The notes beneath the pieces are model-generated. The model was not told the DNA's origin. It searched no databases and saw only the letters and a program-made list of their open reading frames with translations. Below, one piece after another: positions 35,296 through 43,868 of a stretch of DNA of 64,000 bases (position 1 is its first letter; every line of letters begins with the position of its first letter). Both the position numbers and the translations under genes were made by a program. Source of the stretch: Bin18 sp965200355 (GTDB lineage: Bacteria; Desulfobacterota; Binatia; Bin18); assembly GCA_965200355.1 (NCBI GenBank), contig OZ241351.1, positions 1,922,001-1,986,000 of the forward strand, read 5' to 3'.

Positions 35296-35928
35296 ATGTC
35301 TGAAGCGATTGCCCTTGACACCCATCGGTTCGTCAAGCATTTGACCGAGAACGGCTTTACCGAGCAGCAGGCCGAAGTCCTCGCTGACGAGCAGGTGAAC
35401 CTGCTCAATACGAACCTCGCCACTCAGACCGAGGTTGCCGCCATCCGGCGGGAGACCGCCGCCATCCAGCGGGAGATAGAAGTCCTGCGTCAAGAGACCA
35501 AGGCCGAGACCGCCGCCATCCAGCGGGAGATAGAGGCCCTGCGTCAAGAGACCAAGGCCAGTATTGCCGGGGTCCAGCGGGAGATAGAAGTCCTGCGTCA
35601 AGAGACCAAGGCCGGGATAGAGGCCCTGCGTCAAGAGACCAAGGCCAGTATTGCCGGGGTCCAGCGGGAGATAGAAGTCCTGCGTCAAGAGACCAAGGCC
35701 GGGATAGAGGCCCTGCGTCAAGAGACCAAGGCCGGGATAGAGGCCCTGCGTCAAGAGACCAAGGCCGGGATAGAGGCCCTGCGTCAAGAGACCAAGGCCA
35801 GTATTGCCGAGGTCAAATCTGATCTGATCAAGTGGATGGTGAGAGCGCTGATTGCCCAAGGCGGAGTGATTGTGACTCTGCTCAGCGGAGTGATTGTGGC
35901 TCTGCTCAAATTTCTTCTACCGGGCTGA
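35296..35928 (+). CDS. DUF1640/CCDC90-like coiled-coil membrane protein with expanded repeats
   Basis: 210 residues. The N-terminal motif DTHRFVKHLTENGFTEQQAE and LADEQVNLLNTNLATQ is characteristic of DUF1640/CCDC90-type proteins. A long coiled coil follows, made of two interleaved units, an 11-residue AGIEALRQETK and an 18-residue ASIAGVQREIEVLRQETK. It ends with a basic KSDLIKWMVR and a hydrophobic anchor (IVTLLSGVIVALLKFLL). Function is unknown in bacteria; a structural membrane role is inferred. Two strong hairpins follow. Confidence 0.78.
   Translation: MSEAIALDTHRFVKHLTENGFTEQQAEVLADEQVNLLNTNLATQTEVAAIRRETAAIQREIEVLRQETKAETAAIQREIEALRQETKASIAGVQREIEVLRQETKAGIEALRQETKASIAGVQREIEVLRQETKAGIEALRQETKAGIEALRQETKAGIEALRQETKASIAEVKSDLIKWMVRALIAQGGVIVTLLSGVIVALLKFLLPG
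35452..35814 (+). repeat. 33-bp and 54-bp in-frame tandem repeats
   Basis: The string CTGCGTCAAGAGACCAAGGCC recurs about nine times between 35488 and 35800 at spacings of 33 or 54 bases. Copies are almost identical in DNA, which points to recent slippage or recombination. Confidence 0.93.
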
Positions 35929-35982
35929 GGCTGACGGACGTTCGTCCTGTGCGGGGGGTGGCTTCCCTTATGTCTTGAGAAA

Positions 35983-36020
35983 GCAACAAGGCCGGCTGAG
36001 TCCTCAGCCGGCCTTGTTGC
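35983..36020. terminator. 17-bp perfect hairpin (bidirectional terminator candidate)
   Basis: GCAACAAGGCCGGCTGA (35983-35999) and its exact complement (36004-36020) flank a four-base loop, 55 bases after the coiled-coil gene stop. T-rich content at the 3' arm (CTTGTTGC) is modest. Confidence 0.7.
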
Positions 36021-36022
36021 AT

Positions 36023-36062
36023 CTCAGAGCAGGAGCGACGCAGACGCCGCTCCTGCTCTGAG
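36023..36062. terminator. 15-bp perfect hairpin next to the stop of the secreted-protein gene
   Basis: CTCAGAGCAGGAGCG (36023-36037) pairs exactly with 36048-36062 around a ten-base loop. It starts two bases after the previous hairpin and ends four bases before the leftward gene's stop codon at 36066. The two hairpins together insulate convergent transcripts. Confidence 0.65.
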
Positions 36063-36065
36063 AGT

Positions 36066-38144
36066 CTAGCCGGCATCCCGAATAACGAAGTTCTGGGTGC
36101 TCTGTTCCCACCTCAGAAGAGTCTGTTCCCCGTCAGCCGGGAAATTATCCACGCGACACTGAGCAGCCGGTAAGTTTGTCAGAAATCTATTGGTATCGTT
36201 GATGGAGAAATCCGTGAGATGGACGACCTCAAAATCTACCGTTGTGCCAATCCGGGTGTCGTCTGCAAAGGCGTACATCGTGTAGGTTCCCTCAGGCAGA
36301 TGATTAAAGTTATACATCATCCCAAACCCGGTATTGGGCGAAAGATGATTACACTGCCCGACCGTATCGGGGCGGTCCGTGCCATACGCAACCGTCAAGG
36401 TTTCCTGTAGGACTGATTGCTCATTATAAATGAGAACCTGAACCTCATTGGCCGCACACACCCAGCCCGAAATGACTCCAATACCGCTTCTGAATCCGTC
36501 CTGAGAGGGGTTCTCCAAGTAACCTGTGGCGTCGGTTTCTACCGGCATTGGGCACTGGTCATCATCTCCCGGTGGGTCCTGGTCATCCCCCGGCGGCGTT
36601 GGGTCTACCGGTGGCGTTGGGTCCTGGTCCCCCAAAGCGCCCTCAATGAAGGTCACGTGTAAGTTATAGTCCCCACCTGTGGCTCGTGTCCTGCCCTCCA
36701 CCGTCACGAGATAGAGCCCTGTTTCAACCTGCTCGGCCATTCTGAAATTGGTGCCTGTGCCACTATTATCGTCCTCCGCAATCTGCCTCCCGTCCGGCCC
36801 ATACAGCACGCCCACCGTATTGATGCTCCCCGTCGTTCGTACATCCAGGGTGCCGGCTGCTTTGATGTTCAGGACGTAGCGATGCACCGGCGCCGGACCA
36901 CTGTCCCCTGGCGCGGTCAACGTGCCCGGCAGCGTTTTCGACGTGGTGGTATCGGAGAGAGGCATATGGCCCTCCGGCTCCACATTTGCGAAGGAGACTT
37001 GCAAACGGAAACGTCCCGCAGTGCCGTCTACTTTGACAATGTAATAGGTCTGGCCGTCGTCAGCCGGCGCCCTGATCCGAAAATGGGAAGCGGCTCCACT
37101 GGAAGAATCCGTCGCAATTGCCCCGTTCGGCCCATAGAGTGTCCCTGTGGTGTCTGATGTGCCCTGCGAAGTATCTGCGGGATCAATCGTCTCTACGGTC
37201 AGGAGCCCGGCCCCATTGATTCTGACAAAGAAATATATTCCATCCGCGCTGTTCGCAATCTCGTAGTCGTCTGAGAGCCCTTCTATTCGACCGGATGTGG
37301 CATCGGTGAAGATCTCAGCGACATGAAAGTCCACCTCCACAGCATAATCCCCTCTTGTCGTCGGATTCTGCCCTTCTACGTACACCTCGTAATCACCATT
37401 GGTCGCGGGCACGGTAACCTCAAAATTGCCCCCGCTGCCACCAGCGTCGGCCATTCCAGATGTCAAAACAGCAGGTGTCCCTTCAAGTAAGAGTCCCCCT
37501 TTTGTGTCCGTGTTCCCCGTCGTCCTCACGGTCAGGAGCCCACGAGTACCCGCGGGAACGATCTCGATATTGTATTGATCCCGTTGATTATTCGTCGTCA
37601 ATGAGCCTTTGTCTGTAGAGGTGCCGGCCCTAGGCAGCACTCCTGTGAATGTGACGTTCAAGGTATATGTTCCTACCGCGTCGTCTTCCCCTCTGACCGC
37701 GACAAAATAGTCTCCTGCCGTGACTGGCTCACCCGTAATCATGAAATGGCCTGGCTCCATACCATTGTCGGTCGGCTCGGGGTCTGGATCAGGGTCATCA
37801 GACGCAATGCGACTACTGCCCCGGCAGAGCACCCCAGCCGTGGCAGTGAGCGTCTCATTCTGCCCATCCGACGACGACTCCACGGTCAGCTCCCCCACCC
37901 CCAGTGCGGGGATACGAATCCTGAAATAGTTGATTCGCGTAGAAGCGGTGATCTCGCCATCGAATGTAATGGACTCGGCAATGGTCTTATCATTAGGACT
38001 CGTGATACCACTGCTATTTGGTGGACAGTTGGGCAGACCCTGGGTCTGTGCCAGACCAGGCTGGGCGGCCAGCAGCATCCACGCCGCAAGGACTAAGGAA
38101 CTCGCCAGGAACCTGCGGACTTTTGCTTCTAATAATGCTTGCAT
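36066..38144 (-). CDS. Secreted protein with tandem PPC-like beta-sandwich domains
   Basis: 692 residues. Start at 38144 because GGAGGAG lies just upstream. A signal peptide is clear (KVRRFLASSLVLAAWMLLAA, cleavage near AQPGLAQ). Four or five similar beta-rich modules follow, each with a glycine/aspartate turn such as SNGxNE, YGPNGAIATDSSSG, YGPDGRQIAEDDNSG and ending G-D-Y-x-(L/V)-x-V-x-F. This is the pattern of bacterial pre-peptidase C-terminal (PPC) domains. A Pro/Asp linker (about 505-525) leads to a C-terminal domain with paired Cys (ISGWVCAANEVQVLIYN, VGQCNHLSPNTGFG). No enzyme motif is visible; likely surface or secreted. Confidence 0.78.
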   Translation of the reverse strand: MQALLEAKVRRFLASSLVLAAWMLLAAQPGLAQTQGLPNCPPNSSGITSPNDKTIAESITFDGEITASTRINYFRIRIPALGVGELTVESSSDGQNETLTATAGVLCRGSSRIASDDPDPDPEPTDNGMEPGHFMITGEPVTAGDYFVAVRGEDDAVGTYTLNVTFTGVLPRAGTSTDKGSLTTNNQRDQYNIEIVPAGTRGLLTVRTTGNTDTKGGLLLEGTPAVLTSGMADAGGSGGNFEVTVPATNGDYEVYVEGQNPTTRGDYAVEVDFHVAEIFTDATSGRIEGLSDDYEIANSADGIYFFVRINGAGLLTVETIDPADTSQGTSDTTGTLYGPNGAIATDSSSGAASHFRIRAPADDGQTYYIVKVDGTAGRFRLQVSFANVEPEGHMPLSDTTTSKTLPGTLTAPGDSGPAPVHRYVLNIKAAGTLDVRTTGSINTVGVLYGPDGRQIAEDDNSGTGTNFRMAEQVETGLYLVTVEGRTRATGGDYNLHVTFIEGALGDQDPTPPVDPTPPGDDQDPPGDDDQCPMPVETDATGYLENPSQDGFRSGIGVISGWVCAANEVQVLIYNEQSVLQETLTVAYGTDRPDTVGQCNHLSPNTGFGMMYNFNHLPEGTYTMYAFADDTRIGTTVDFEVVHLTDFSINDTNRFLTNLPAAQCRVDNFPADGEQTLLRWEQSTQNFVIRDAG

Positions 38145-38320
38145 CTTCTCCTCCTCCATCGTGATACATACTCTTGCCACCCGCGTCTTCCGAACAACTC
38201 CCATAGCTTCCAGAAGTACCAGAACATCCGTCTGTTCGTCAAATAAACGGCATCTCAAGAGGGATTCCTTCCCGAAAGGGGCGCAGGGCCGGGGTGGGTT
38301 TTGGCTGCCGCTCCGCCGGG

Positions 38321-38599
38321 TCAATCCAACAGCTTGATCAAGGTGACGGTCAGGCCGACAATGCCCACCGCCATGACCCATATATGCCGATAGAGCCGCG
38401 CTTCTGAGCTGGCGAGTCCGGTCCGCACGTCAGCGAGTTCGGTCCGCACACCCGCAATGTCATCCTTGAGGGCTGCGATGTCGTCCTTGGTGGCGAGTTG
38501 GTCGGCCAGCGGAATGGCCCCCGCCGCGGCCTTGGCTTTGGCCTCGGAGGCCCCGGCTTCAAGCAGCGCATCGTACACTTCGGATACAATCAGACTCAC
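38321..38599 (-). CDS. Short DUF1640-like coiled-coil protein with a C-terminal membrane anchor
   Basis: 92 residues. LEAGASEAKAKAAAGAIPLAD and LATKDDIAALKDDIAGVRTE are a short version of the CCDC90-like pattern. A heptad helix (VRTELADVRTGLASSEARL) and one membrane segment (IWVMAVGIVGLTVTLIKLL) follow. It lies upstream of the secreted-protein gene on the same strand, 177 bases away. Confidence 0.75.
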   Translation of the reverse strand: MSLIVSEVYDALLEAGASEAKAKAAAGAIPLADQLATKDDIAALKDDIAGVRTELADVRTGLASSEARLYRHIWVMAVGIVGLTVTLIKLLD

Positions 38600-38667
38600 C
38601 GTCCGCTCTCCTTCCCGCCCGAGCGCTCAGCATCATCCCGTCAACGCATTGGAGGGCCGCTCGCCGC

Positions 38668-38991
38668 CTAGCGGACCTGTGAGCCGACGCGCACCCGCTT
38701 CTCCGGTCGCAGGACAATGGCTTGCTCGCCATCCGAGGCTGCCAGGAGCATGCCCTGGCTTTCGACGCCGCGCAGTCTGGCTGGCTGAAGATTGGCGACC
38801 ACCACAACCTGCCGACCGATGAGTTCTTCTGGACGGTAATGGGCGCGGATGCCGGCCACAAGTTGGCGTTCGGTCTCTTCGCCCATATCGACACTGAGGA
38901 CCAGCAGGCGGTCGGCATTTGGATGTGGTTTTGCCGCTGTGACCGTTCCCACCCGCAACTCCATTTTGCTGAACTCTTCAATCGTGACCAT
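38668..38991 (-). CDS. Stand-alone tRNA-binding OB-fold protein (MetG C-terminal/CsaA-like)
   Basis: 107 residues. MVTIEEFSKMELRVGTVTAAK then PHPNADRLLVLSVDMGEE, and VVVVANLQPARLRGVESQGM define the Trbp111/EMAP-II-type domain, as found at the end of methionyl-tRNA synthetase. Here it is free-standing. It probably binds the outside corner of tRNA. Confidence 0.9.
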   Translation of the reverse strand: MVTIEEFSKMELRVGTVTAAKPHPNADRLLVLSVDMGEETERQLVAGIRAHYRPEELIGRQVVVVANLQPARLRGVESQGMLLAASDGEQAIVLRPEKRVRVGSQVR

Positions 38992-39146
38992 ACGGCTGCG
39001 CTCCTTACCTGTGCATGGTGTGTCATTGTAGCGGGATCAGGAGGAAAGAGCAAAGAGGGAAACCCTTACCAGTGTGTCGGTATTTTGACTTTTCCACAGG
39101 AGCCAGCCATAATCCGGGGGTTACACGCCGAGAAGGACACGCCGCA

Positions 39147-39620
39147 GTGGTACGGATCACGTTCGAGACACAGGCCGCCCTGAGTCAGCACGCGCGGGAG
39201 ACTTTTCCAGAGGAGTGCTGTGGGGCCATTCTGCGGATTGACGGACATGAGGAGGTCTGCCGTATTACCAACATCCAAAACACCATGCACGCCAAGGACC
39301 CGCAGACCTATCCGCGTGAGGCCACGACTGCGTATCTCATGGAGCCCAAAGAACTGCTGGACGTGCTCAAAGCGGTTGATGCCGGCGCGGAATTGACGGC
39401 GTTCTACCATTCCCATCCCAACCATGACGCCTATTTTTCCACTGAAGATAAAGCCCAGGCCATGTTCGGGGATGAACCGTCCTACCCGGATACTGCGTAT
39501 CTGGTGGTCTCTATTGATGCGCGTGAGGTCAGAACCATGCGGGCGTTCGGTTGGGACGCCACCAGCCAGGATTTTGTGGAAACCGTGTGTCAGGTCTTGG
39601 GCGAGAAGGGGACACAATAA
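39147..39620 (+). CDS. JAMM/MPN+ metalloprotease
   Basis: 157 residues from a GTG at 39147 preceded by AAGGA; no ATG fits. The JAMM zinc motif is HSHPNHDAYFSTED with the upstream Glu in FPEECCGAI. Bacterial stand-alone JAMM proteins act on ubiquitin-like sulfur carriers (Mec+) to trim the C-terminus before thiocarboxylate use. No ThiS/MoaD-like gene or cysteine synthase is adjacent, so that role is only suggested by family. Confidence 0.88.
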   Translation: MVRITFETQAALSQHARETFPEECCGAILRIDGHEEVCRITNIQNTMHAKDPQTYPREATTAYLMEPKELLDVLKAVDAGAELTAFYHSHPNHDAYFSTEDKAQAMFGDEPSYPDTAYLVVSIDAREVRTMRAFGWDATSQDFVETVCQVLGEKGTQ

Positions 39621-39635
39621 AGAGGAGAGAACAGG

Positions 39636-40268
39636 ATGACGATAAAACAGGTGCAACGCGGGCTCGGTGCCCTGATCGCGGTGGCCGGAATGCTGGGGCT
39701 GGTATGCCCGGCGGTCTGGGCGAACGACTTACCCAGGGCCGGGACGTGGTCGCTCGGGATGCAGTCCGGCTACACCATCAGCGCGGACTCTGGGGCGCGG
39801 AAAATTGAAAAAGTCCCGGTGCATCTCCGCATTGGCTATACCGCCTTTCAGGGCTCAAAATGGTTTCTGCCCAAAGGCGCGCTCGAAATCGCCACCGAGC
39901 CCTTTGGCTCGCTGATTACCCAAAAATCACCGGGCCGGGGGCTTGAGCGCCAAACCGGCTCTTTTGAAGTCGGCCTGATGCTGCCGGTGCTGACCTATCA
40001 TTTTGATCTCGGTATCCCATTCTACCCCTATATCGAGGGCGGCCTGGGCGTCATGTATCACAACCTTCAGGGCTATGACCTGGGCGGCGGCCTCAATTTT
40101 GCCGAAATGGTGGGCGGGGGTGGCACCTATTTTATTGATGACAATCTGGCGATCAATTTTGGCTATCGTTTCCGGCACGCCTCCAATGCCAGCCTGTACG
40201 ACGAAAACCGTGGCCTGAATACGCATACCTTTACGGCCGGCTTTTCGTATCTGCTGCCGGCCCAGTAG
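39636..40268 (+). CDS. PagL-like acyloxyacyl hydrolase / lipid A deacylase outer-membrane barrel
   Basis: 210 residues with a signal peptide (GALIAVAGMLGLVCPAVWA) and an eight-stranded barrel pattern. The C-terminal FRHASNASLYDENRGLN is the PagL active-site region, with the His-x-Ser-Asn-Ala and later Glu-Asn. The protein ends FTAGFSYLLPAQ without a terminal Phe. It would remove a 3-O acyl chain from lipid A at the cell surface. This supports an outer membrane. Confidence 0.8.
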   Translation: MTIKQVQRGLGALIAVAGMLGLVCPAVWANDLPRAGTWSLGMQSGYTISADSGARKIEKVPVHLRIGYTAFQGSKWFLPKGALEIATEPFGSLITQKSPGRGLERQTGSFEVGLMLPVLTYHFDLGIPFYPYIEGGLGVMYHNLQGYDLGGGLNFAEMVGGGGTYFIDDNLAINFGYRFRHASNASLYDENRGLNTHTFTAGFSYLLPAQ

Positions 40269-40281
40269 CGAGCCGTTTGTC

Positions 40282-40866
40282 ATGGCGGAACGAAAGAAAA
40301 AGAAGTCCAGGGACAACGAGTGGTGGGTGGAGGAGCACGAAAGCCGCGAACGGGCCAATCCGTCCGAACAGCAGACTCTAGCTGGGGCCTCGTTTTTCAA
40401 GACGGTTGAGGATTATGACCAGGTCCAGGCCGAAAAGAATCTGACCGACCTGAACGCCCAACTCCTAGCCCAGGCCGACCCCGCGCCCGGCGCGTGGGGC
40501 TATGTCGCCCTGCTTGAAAAAAAATCCTCCCAACGGGAGATTGAGAAGATCAAGCGCGCCCTGCCGCTCCCGCCCAATCTGCGCGGGGCTATTGTGGACT
40601 CCGGTCTGTCGCTCCGCGCTATTGTGGCCGATACCCAGGAACTGGGCCTGTTGATGGAGTTCAATTTTATTCAGGAAGCCTCGTTCGACTGTTGGATACG
40701 CAACGAATGGGTCAGCGAACACGTCTTTCGGGGGAAAAACGACTTGCTCAAGCGTTCCGAGCGGCTACTCAAGCGCTATCTGCGCCGTGCGACGCAGGCG
40801 GAAGAGGAATTCTTTGACGCTCCGAGTCCGAGCGGGGCCTTACCGCCGGCACGAACCGAGTGGTAA
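40282..40866 (+). CDS. Uncharacterised protein, charged and helical
   Basis: 194 residues, not recognised. The N-terminus is very basic (MAERKKKKSRDNEWW), the middle is an alpha-helical region (EIEKIKRALPLPPNLRGAIV), and a Pro-rich tail closes it. No signal or membrane segment. It starts 13 bases after the PagL-like gene stop, so it may share its transcript. Confidence 0.6.
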   Translation: MAERKKKKSRDNEWWVEEHESRERANPSEQQTLAGASFFKTVEDYDQVQAEKNLTDLNAQLLAQADPAPGAWGYVALLEKKSSQREIEKIKRALPLPPNLRGAIVDSGLSLRAIVADTQELGLLMEFNFIQEASFDCWIRNEWVSEHVFRGKNDLLKRSERLLKRYLRRATQAEEEFFDAPSPSGALPPARTEW

Positions 40867-40919
40867 GCGCCCGCTGCTGAGCGACCACACCGAAACACTG
40901 CACCCCCAAGGAGGAAGCC

Positions 40920-41762
40920 ATGCCGAGTCCTGCATCCCGCCTGCGTGCTATGCTCAACGGGCCTGAGATGGTGGTTGCGCCGTTCATCTTTGATGCGTTT
41001 CAGGCCAAAATTGCCCAAGCCGTTGGGTTTGAGGCCGTGTATATGACCGGGTTCGGGACGGCGGCCTCGCGCGGGTTCCCGGATGTGGGACTGTTGACGA
41101 TGGCGGAGATGGTAGAGAATGTGCGCGCTATTGCCGGTGCCATTGATATGCCGCTGGTATGTGATGCGGACACCGGCTATGGCAACCCGGTGAATGTCTA
41201 CCGCACCGTCCGCGAATATGAAGCGGCCGGCGCGGCAGCGCTCCACATGGAAGATCAGGTGTGGCCCAAGCGGTGTGGATTTTTATCCGGGAAGCAGGTC
41301 ATCCCCATGACCGATATGATCCCGAAAGTCAAAGCCGCGTGCGATGCCCGCCATAGTCAGGACTTCGTGATTATTGCCCGGACCGATGCCTTGGCGGTCA
41401 ATGGCTGGGACGATGTTATCCAGCGAGCCAGGGCGTATCGAGAGGCGGGGGCCGACCTCATTTTTGTGGACGGGATCAAAACGCAGGCCGATATCACGCG
41501 CTACGTCCAGGAACTCGGCGACCTGCCGCTGCTGTATAACGGACAACTGCTGTCTGTGCAGGAACTCGCGACCTACGGCTTCAAGCTGACGATTTATTCT
41601 GCCACCCTGATGGCCGCCTACATCCGTATGCGGGACGCCATGCAGGAGCTCAAAACCACGGGCAGGATTGCGCAGGGGGCCGGCTGGGAGTCGTTTGAGG
41701 AACTGACGGCCCTGCTCGGTGTGCCGGACGCAATGGCACTGGGGAAAAAGTACGAACAGTGA
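40920..41762 (+). CDS. Isocitrate lyase/PEP mutase-family enzyme
   Basis: 280 residues. Metal site CDADTGYGNP (81-90), catalytic KRCG (117-120), and HMEDQ place it in the PEP mutase/2-methylisocitrate lyase group. FVIIARTDALAVNGWDD follows. The AAGGAGG site is next to the ATG. It could be a 2-methylisocitrate lyase, oxaloacetate decarboxylase or dimethylmalate lyase; sequence by eye cannot choose. Propionate catabolism would suit the methylmalonyl-CoA mutase at 31966. Confidence 0.88.
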   Translation: MPSPASRLRAMLNGPEMVVAPFIFDAFQAKIAQAVGFEAVYMTGFGTAASRGFPDVGLLTMAEMVENVRAIAGAIDMPLVCDADTGYGNPVNVYRTVREYEAAGAAALHMEDQVWPKRCGFLSGKQVIPMTDMIPKVKAACDARHSQDFVIIARTDALAVNGWDDVIQRARAYREAGADLIFVDGIKTQADITRYVQELGDLPLLYNGQLLSVQELATYGFKLTIYSATLMAAYIRMRDAMQELKTTGRIAQGAGWESFEELTALLGVPDAMALGKKYEQ

Positions 41763-41808
41763 GGCGCGCAGCCGCCGCCCACGGCCGGCAGGACGTGGGC
41801 GGAACGCG

Positions 41809-42621
41809 CTAGCCCACCCGCTGAAAACCGAACAGCGACAGCCGCCGATGGGTCCGGCCGGCCGGCTTGGCCTTGGCAACCACCTGCTTGAGGGTTGCTG
41901 AAAAATTTTCGAGGTCCACGCGCTTCCGCTCCTCGAACTCCTCAAGCTCGCGCTGCCGTTTTGCCTGAAATGCCTCAAAGTCGTTGGCCCACTGCGCGTG
42001 GAAGCGGTCCAAGGTCGTGGCGACATCCTTGAACATGGAGGAGTTGACCACGAGCGAGCCGCCACAATGGGTACAGTAGAAGACGATGCCAATCCGAAAA
42101 TGGCGAAACGGGGCGCTGAATTCTCCGTCGCACCGCTGACAGTTCATGGGCACTTCCCATTCGTCTACACTCGGAATGGAGAGGGAGACCGGGGCGGCCG
42201 GCGACGGAGCGGCCACCGGGGCAGGTGGTGGAGCCGGCGCAGCCGGGGCGGCCGGAGCTTCCACCGGGACTGGAGCCGCCTCACCCCCCTCGCCCTTGAA
42301 GCGAGACGGGAAATCCTCCCCAAACGTCTCCTCGGGATGCAACTCCTGCGCCCGTGCCAGTAATACGGCTTCTGTCTCCACAATCTCTGGGTTGGGAATG
42401 CAGCAGTCCACCGGACAGACGGCCGCACAGGCTTCCTGGTCGAAAAACCCCACGCACTCCGTACACTTGTCCGGGACAATATAGAAAATATCCTCATCAA
42501 TGGCCGGGTGGGTAACGCCGTTCAGTTCCCACTCGACCCCGCCTTGATAGATGGCGGTATTGGGACATTCGGGCTCGCACGCCCCGCAGTTGATACAGTC
42601 CTCGGTAATCATCGTCGCCAT
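41809..42621 (-). CDS. Ferredoxin fused to a zinc ribbon and coiled coil
   Basis: 270 residues with an unusual order. A YfhL-type 2[4Fe-4S] ferredoxin occupies 1-90 (CINCGACEPECPN and CTECVGFFDQEACAAVCPVDC). A 45-residue Pro/Ala linker follows (about 115-150). A zinc ribbon (CQRC ... CTHC, about 162-190) comes next, and then a charged coiled coil (AFQAKRQRELEEFEERKRVD) and a basic tail. The ferredoxin part alone is common; this fusion is not one I recognise. An electron carrier tethered to a partner or complex is inferred. Confidence 0.8.
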   Translation of the reverse strand: MATMITEDCINCGACEPECPNTAIYQGGVEWELNGVTHPAIDEDIFYIVPDKCTECVGFFDQEACAAVCPVDCCIPNPEIVETEAVLLARAQELHPEETFGEDFPSRFKGEGGEAAPVPVEAPAAPAAPAPPPAPVAAPSPAAPVSLSIPSVDEWEVPMNCQRCDGEFSAPFRHFRIGIVFYCTHCGGSLVVNSSMFKDVATTLDRFHAQWANDFEAFQAKRQRELEEFEERKRVDLENFSATLKQVVAKAKPAGRTHRRLSLFGFQRVG

Positions 42622-42722
42622 TGCTGCTCACTCCCTTTGCCCGTCTGCTCTCGCTCGTATCAGTTTCAGTAAGGGTAGCGACCGGTCAGCGGCTGTCAAT
42701 AACCCTCTTTGCCGTCCTGCCT

Positions 42723-42767
42723 TGCAAACCGGGGCAACACGACGGATAATACCGCTCCCGGTTTGCA
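42723..42767. promoter_or_regulatory. 11-bp perfect dyad with 23-bp spacer between divergent genes
   Basis: TGCAAACCGGG (42723-42733) and CCCGGTTTGCA (42757-42767) are exact complements, in the space between the divergent ferredoxin-fusion and RNase Z-like genes. It may be a regulator site or a transcript hairpin of the rightward leader. Confidence 0.4.
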
Positions 42768-42803
42768 CCTGGGAGCACCTAAAACACAGACTGCACCGCT
42801 GCC

Positions 42804-43865
42804 ATGAATCCCGCCGTTATTCCGCGTCTGATCAATGGGCCATTTGGCGACCCTGGGCTGTATATTCAACTGCGCTGGGAAGGGCGAGCCGTCTTGTTCG
42901 ACCTCGGCCAGAACGACCGCTTCCCCACCGAGGACCTGTGCCGGGTCAGCCACGTGTGTGTCTCGCACTGCCATATGGATCACTTTATTGGGTTTGACCG
43001 CCTGTTGCGCGTGTTTCTGGGGCGGAATCAGACGCTGTGGCTGTGTGGTCCGCCGGGTATCCTGGACTGTGTTGAGGGAAAACTGCGCGGCTATACCTGG
43101 AATCTGGTGGACGGCTATGGGTTCTCGCTTGAGGTGGCAGAGGTCTGGCCGGAGGCAGTCCAGCGCGCTGTGTTTCGGGCGGCCCACAGTTTTCGGCGAG
43201 AAGCGCTCCCGGCGCAGCCCTTCCACGGGCTCGTCGTGGATGAGCCTGCGTTCTGTATTCGCGCGACGCATCTGGACCACCGTATTTACTCTCTGGGGTT
43301 TGCGCTGGAAGAAAGGAGCCATCTGAATGTGGATACCGCCTCCTTGGCGCGGCTGGGCATTCCCCCCGGCCCGTGGCTGTCTGCGCTCAAGAGCGCCCTG
43401 CGCCGGGGAGAGCCGGATAGCGCGGTGGTCAGGGCCACGTGGCGGGAAAACGGCCAGGACCGTTCTCACAATTTGCGTCTGGGCGAGGCGCGGGGCTGGC
43501 TGGTCAAGGAAACACCCGGGCAGAAAGTTGCCTATGTGGTGGACACGCTCTTCAGCCCGGAGAATGCGGAACGCATCGCCGCCCTGGCCCAGGACGCGGA
43601 TGTCTTTTTCTGTGAATCTCCATTTCTGGATGCCGACGAAGACCAAGCCACCAAGCGTTACCACCTGACCGCAAAACAGGCTGGCCTTCTCGGGCGTGCC
43701 GCCCACGCGCGGGAGCTGCGCGTCTTTCACTTTTCTCCGCGCTACGCCGGGCGGGCCGAGGAATTATACCGTGAGGCCCAGGTGTCTTTCTGTGGCGAAT
43801 CGCTCCAGGCCGCGGCGCCAATCGAGCAGCACGCGCCCGGCAGCCTGAGTCCGACAGGAAAGTGA
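42804..43865 (+). CDS. RNase Z-like MBL-fold protein
   Basis: 353 residues. VCVSHCHMDHFIGFDRLL carries the zinc-binding HxHxDH, and VVDTLFSPENAERIA and the final VFHFSPRYAGR correspond to later ligands and the RNase Z HEAT-like His motif. About 120 residues are inserted between the strands compared with classical RNase Z. tRNA 3'-end processing is possible but other phosphodiesterase roles are also likely. It is followed after four bases by the PPOX gene. Confidence 0.78.
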   Translation: MNPAVIPRLINGPFGDPGLYIQLRWEGRAVLFDLGQNDRFPTEDLCRVSHVCVSHCHMDHFIGFDRLLRVFLGRNQTLWLCGPPGILDCVEGKLRGYTWNLVDGYGFSLEVAEVWPEAVQRAVFRAAHSFRREALPAQPFHGLVVDEPAFCIRATHLDHRIYSLGFALEERSHLNVDTASLARLGIPPGPWLSALKSALRRGEPDSAVVRATWRENGQDRSHNLRLGEARGWLVKETPGQKVAYVVDTLFSPENAERIAALAQDADVFFCESPFLDADEDQATKRYHLTAKQAGLLGRAAHARELRVFHFSPRYAGRAEELYREAQVSFCGESLQAAAPIEQHAPGSLSPTGK

Positions 43866-43868
43866 CCC

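Noticed and set aside
35452..35814. Repeats considered as a CRISPR array
   Set aside because: Units are in frame, code for a coiled coil, and have no unique spacers of constant length; no cas gene is present.
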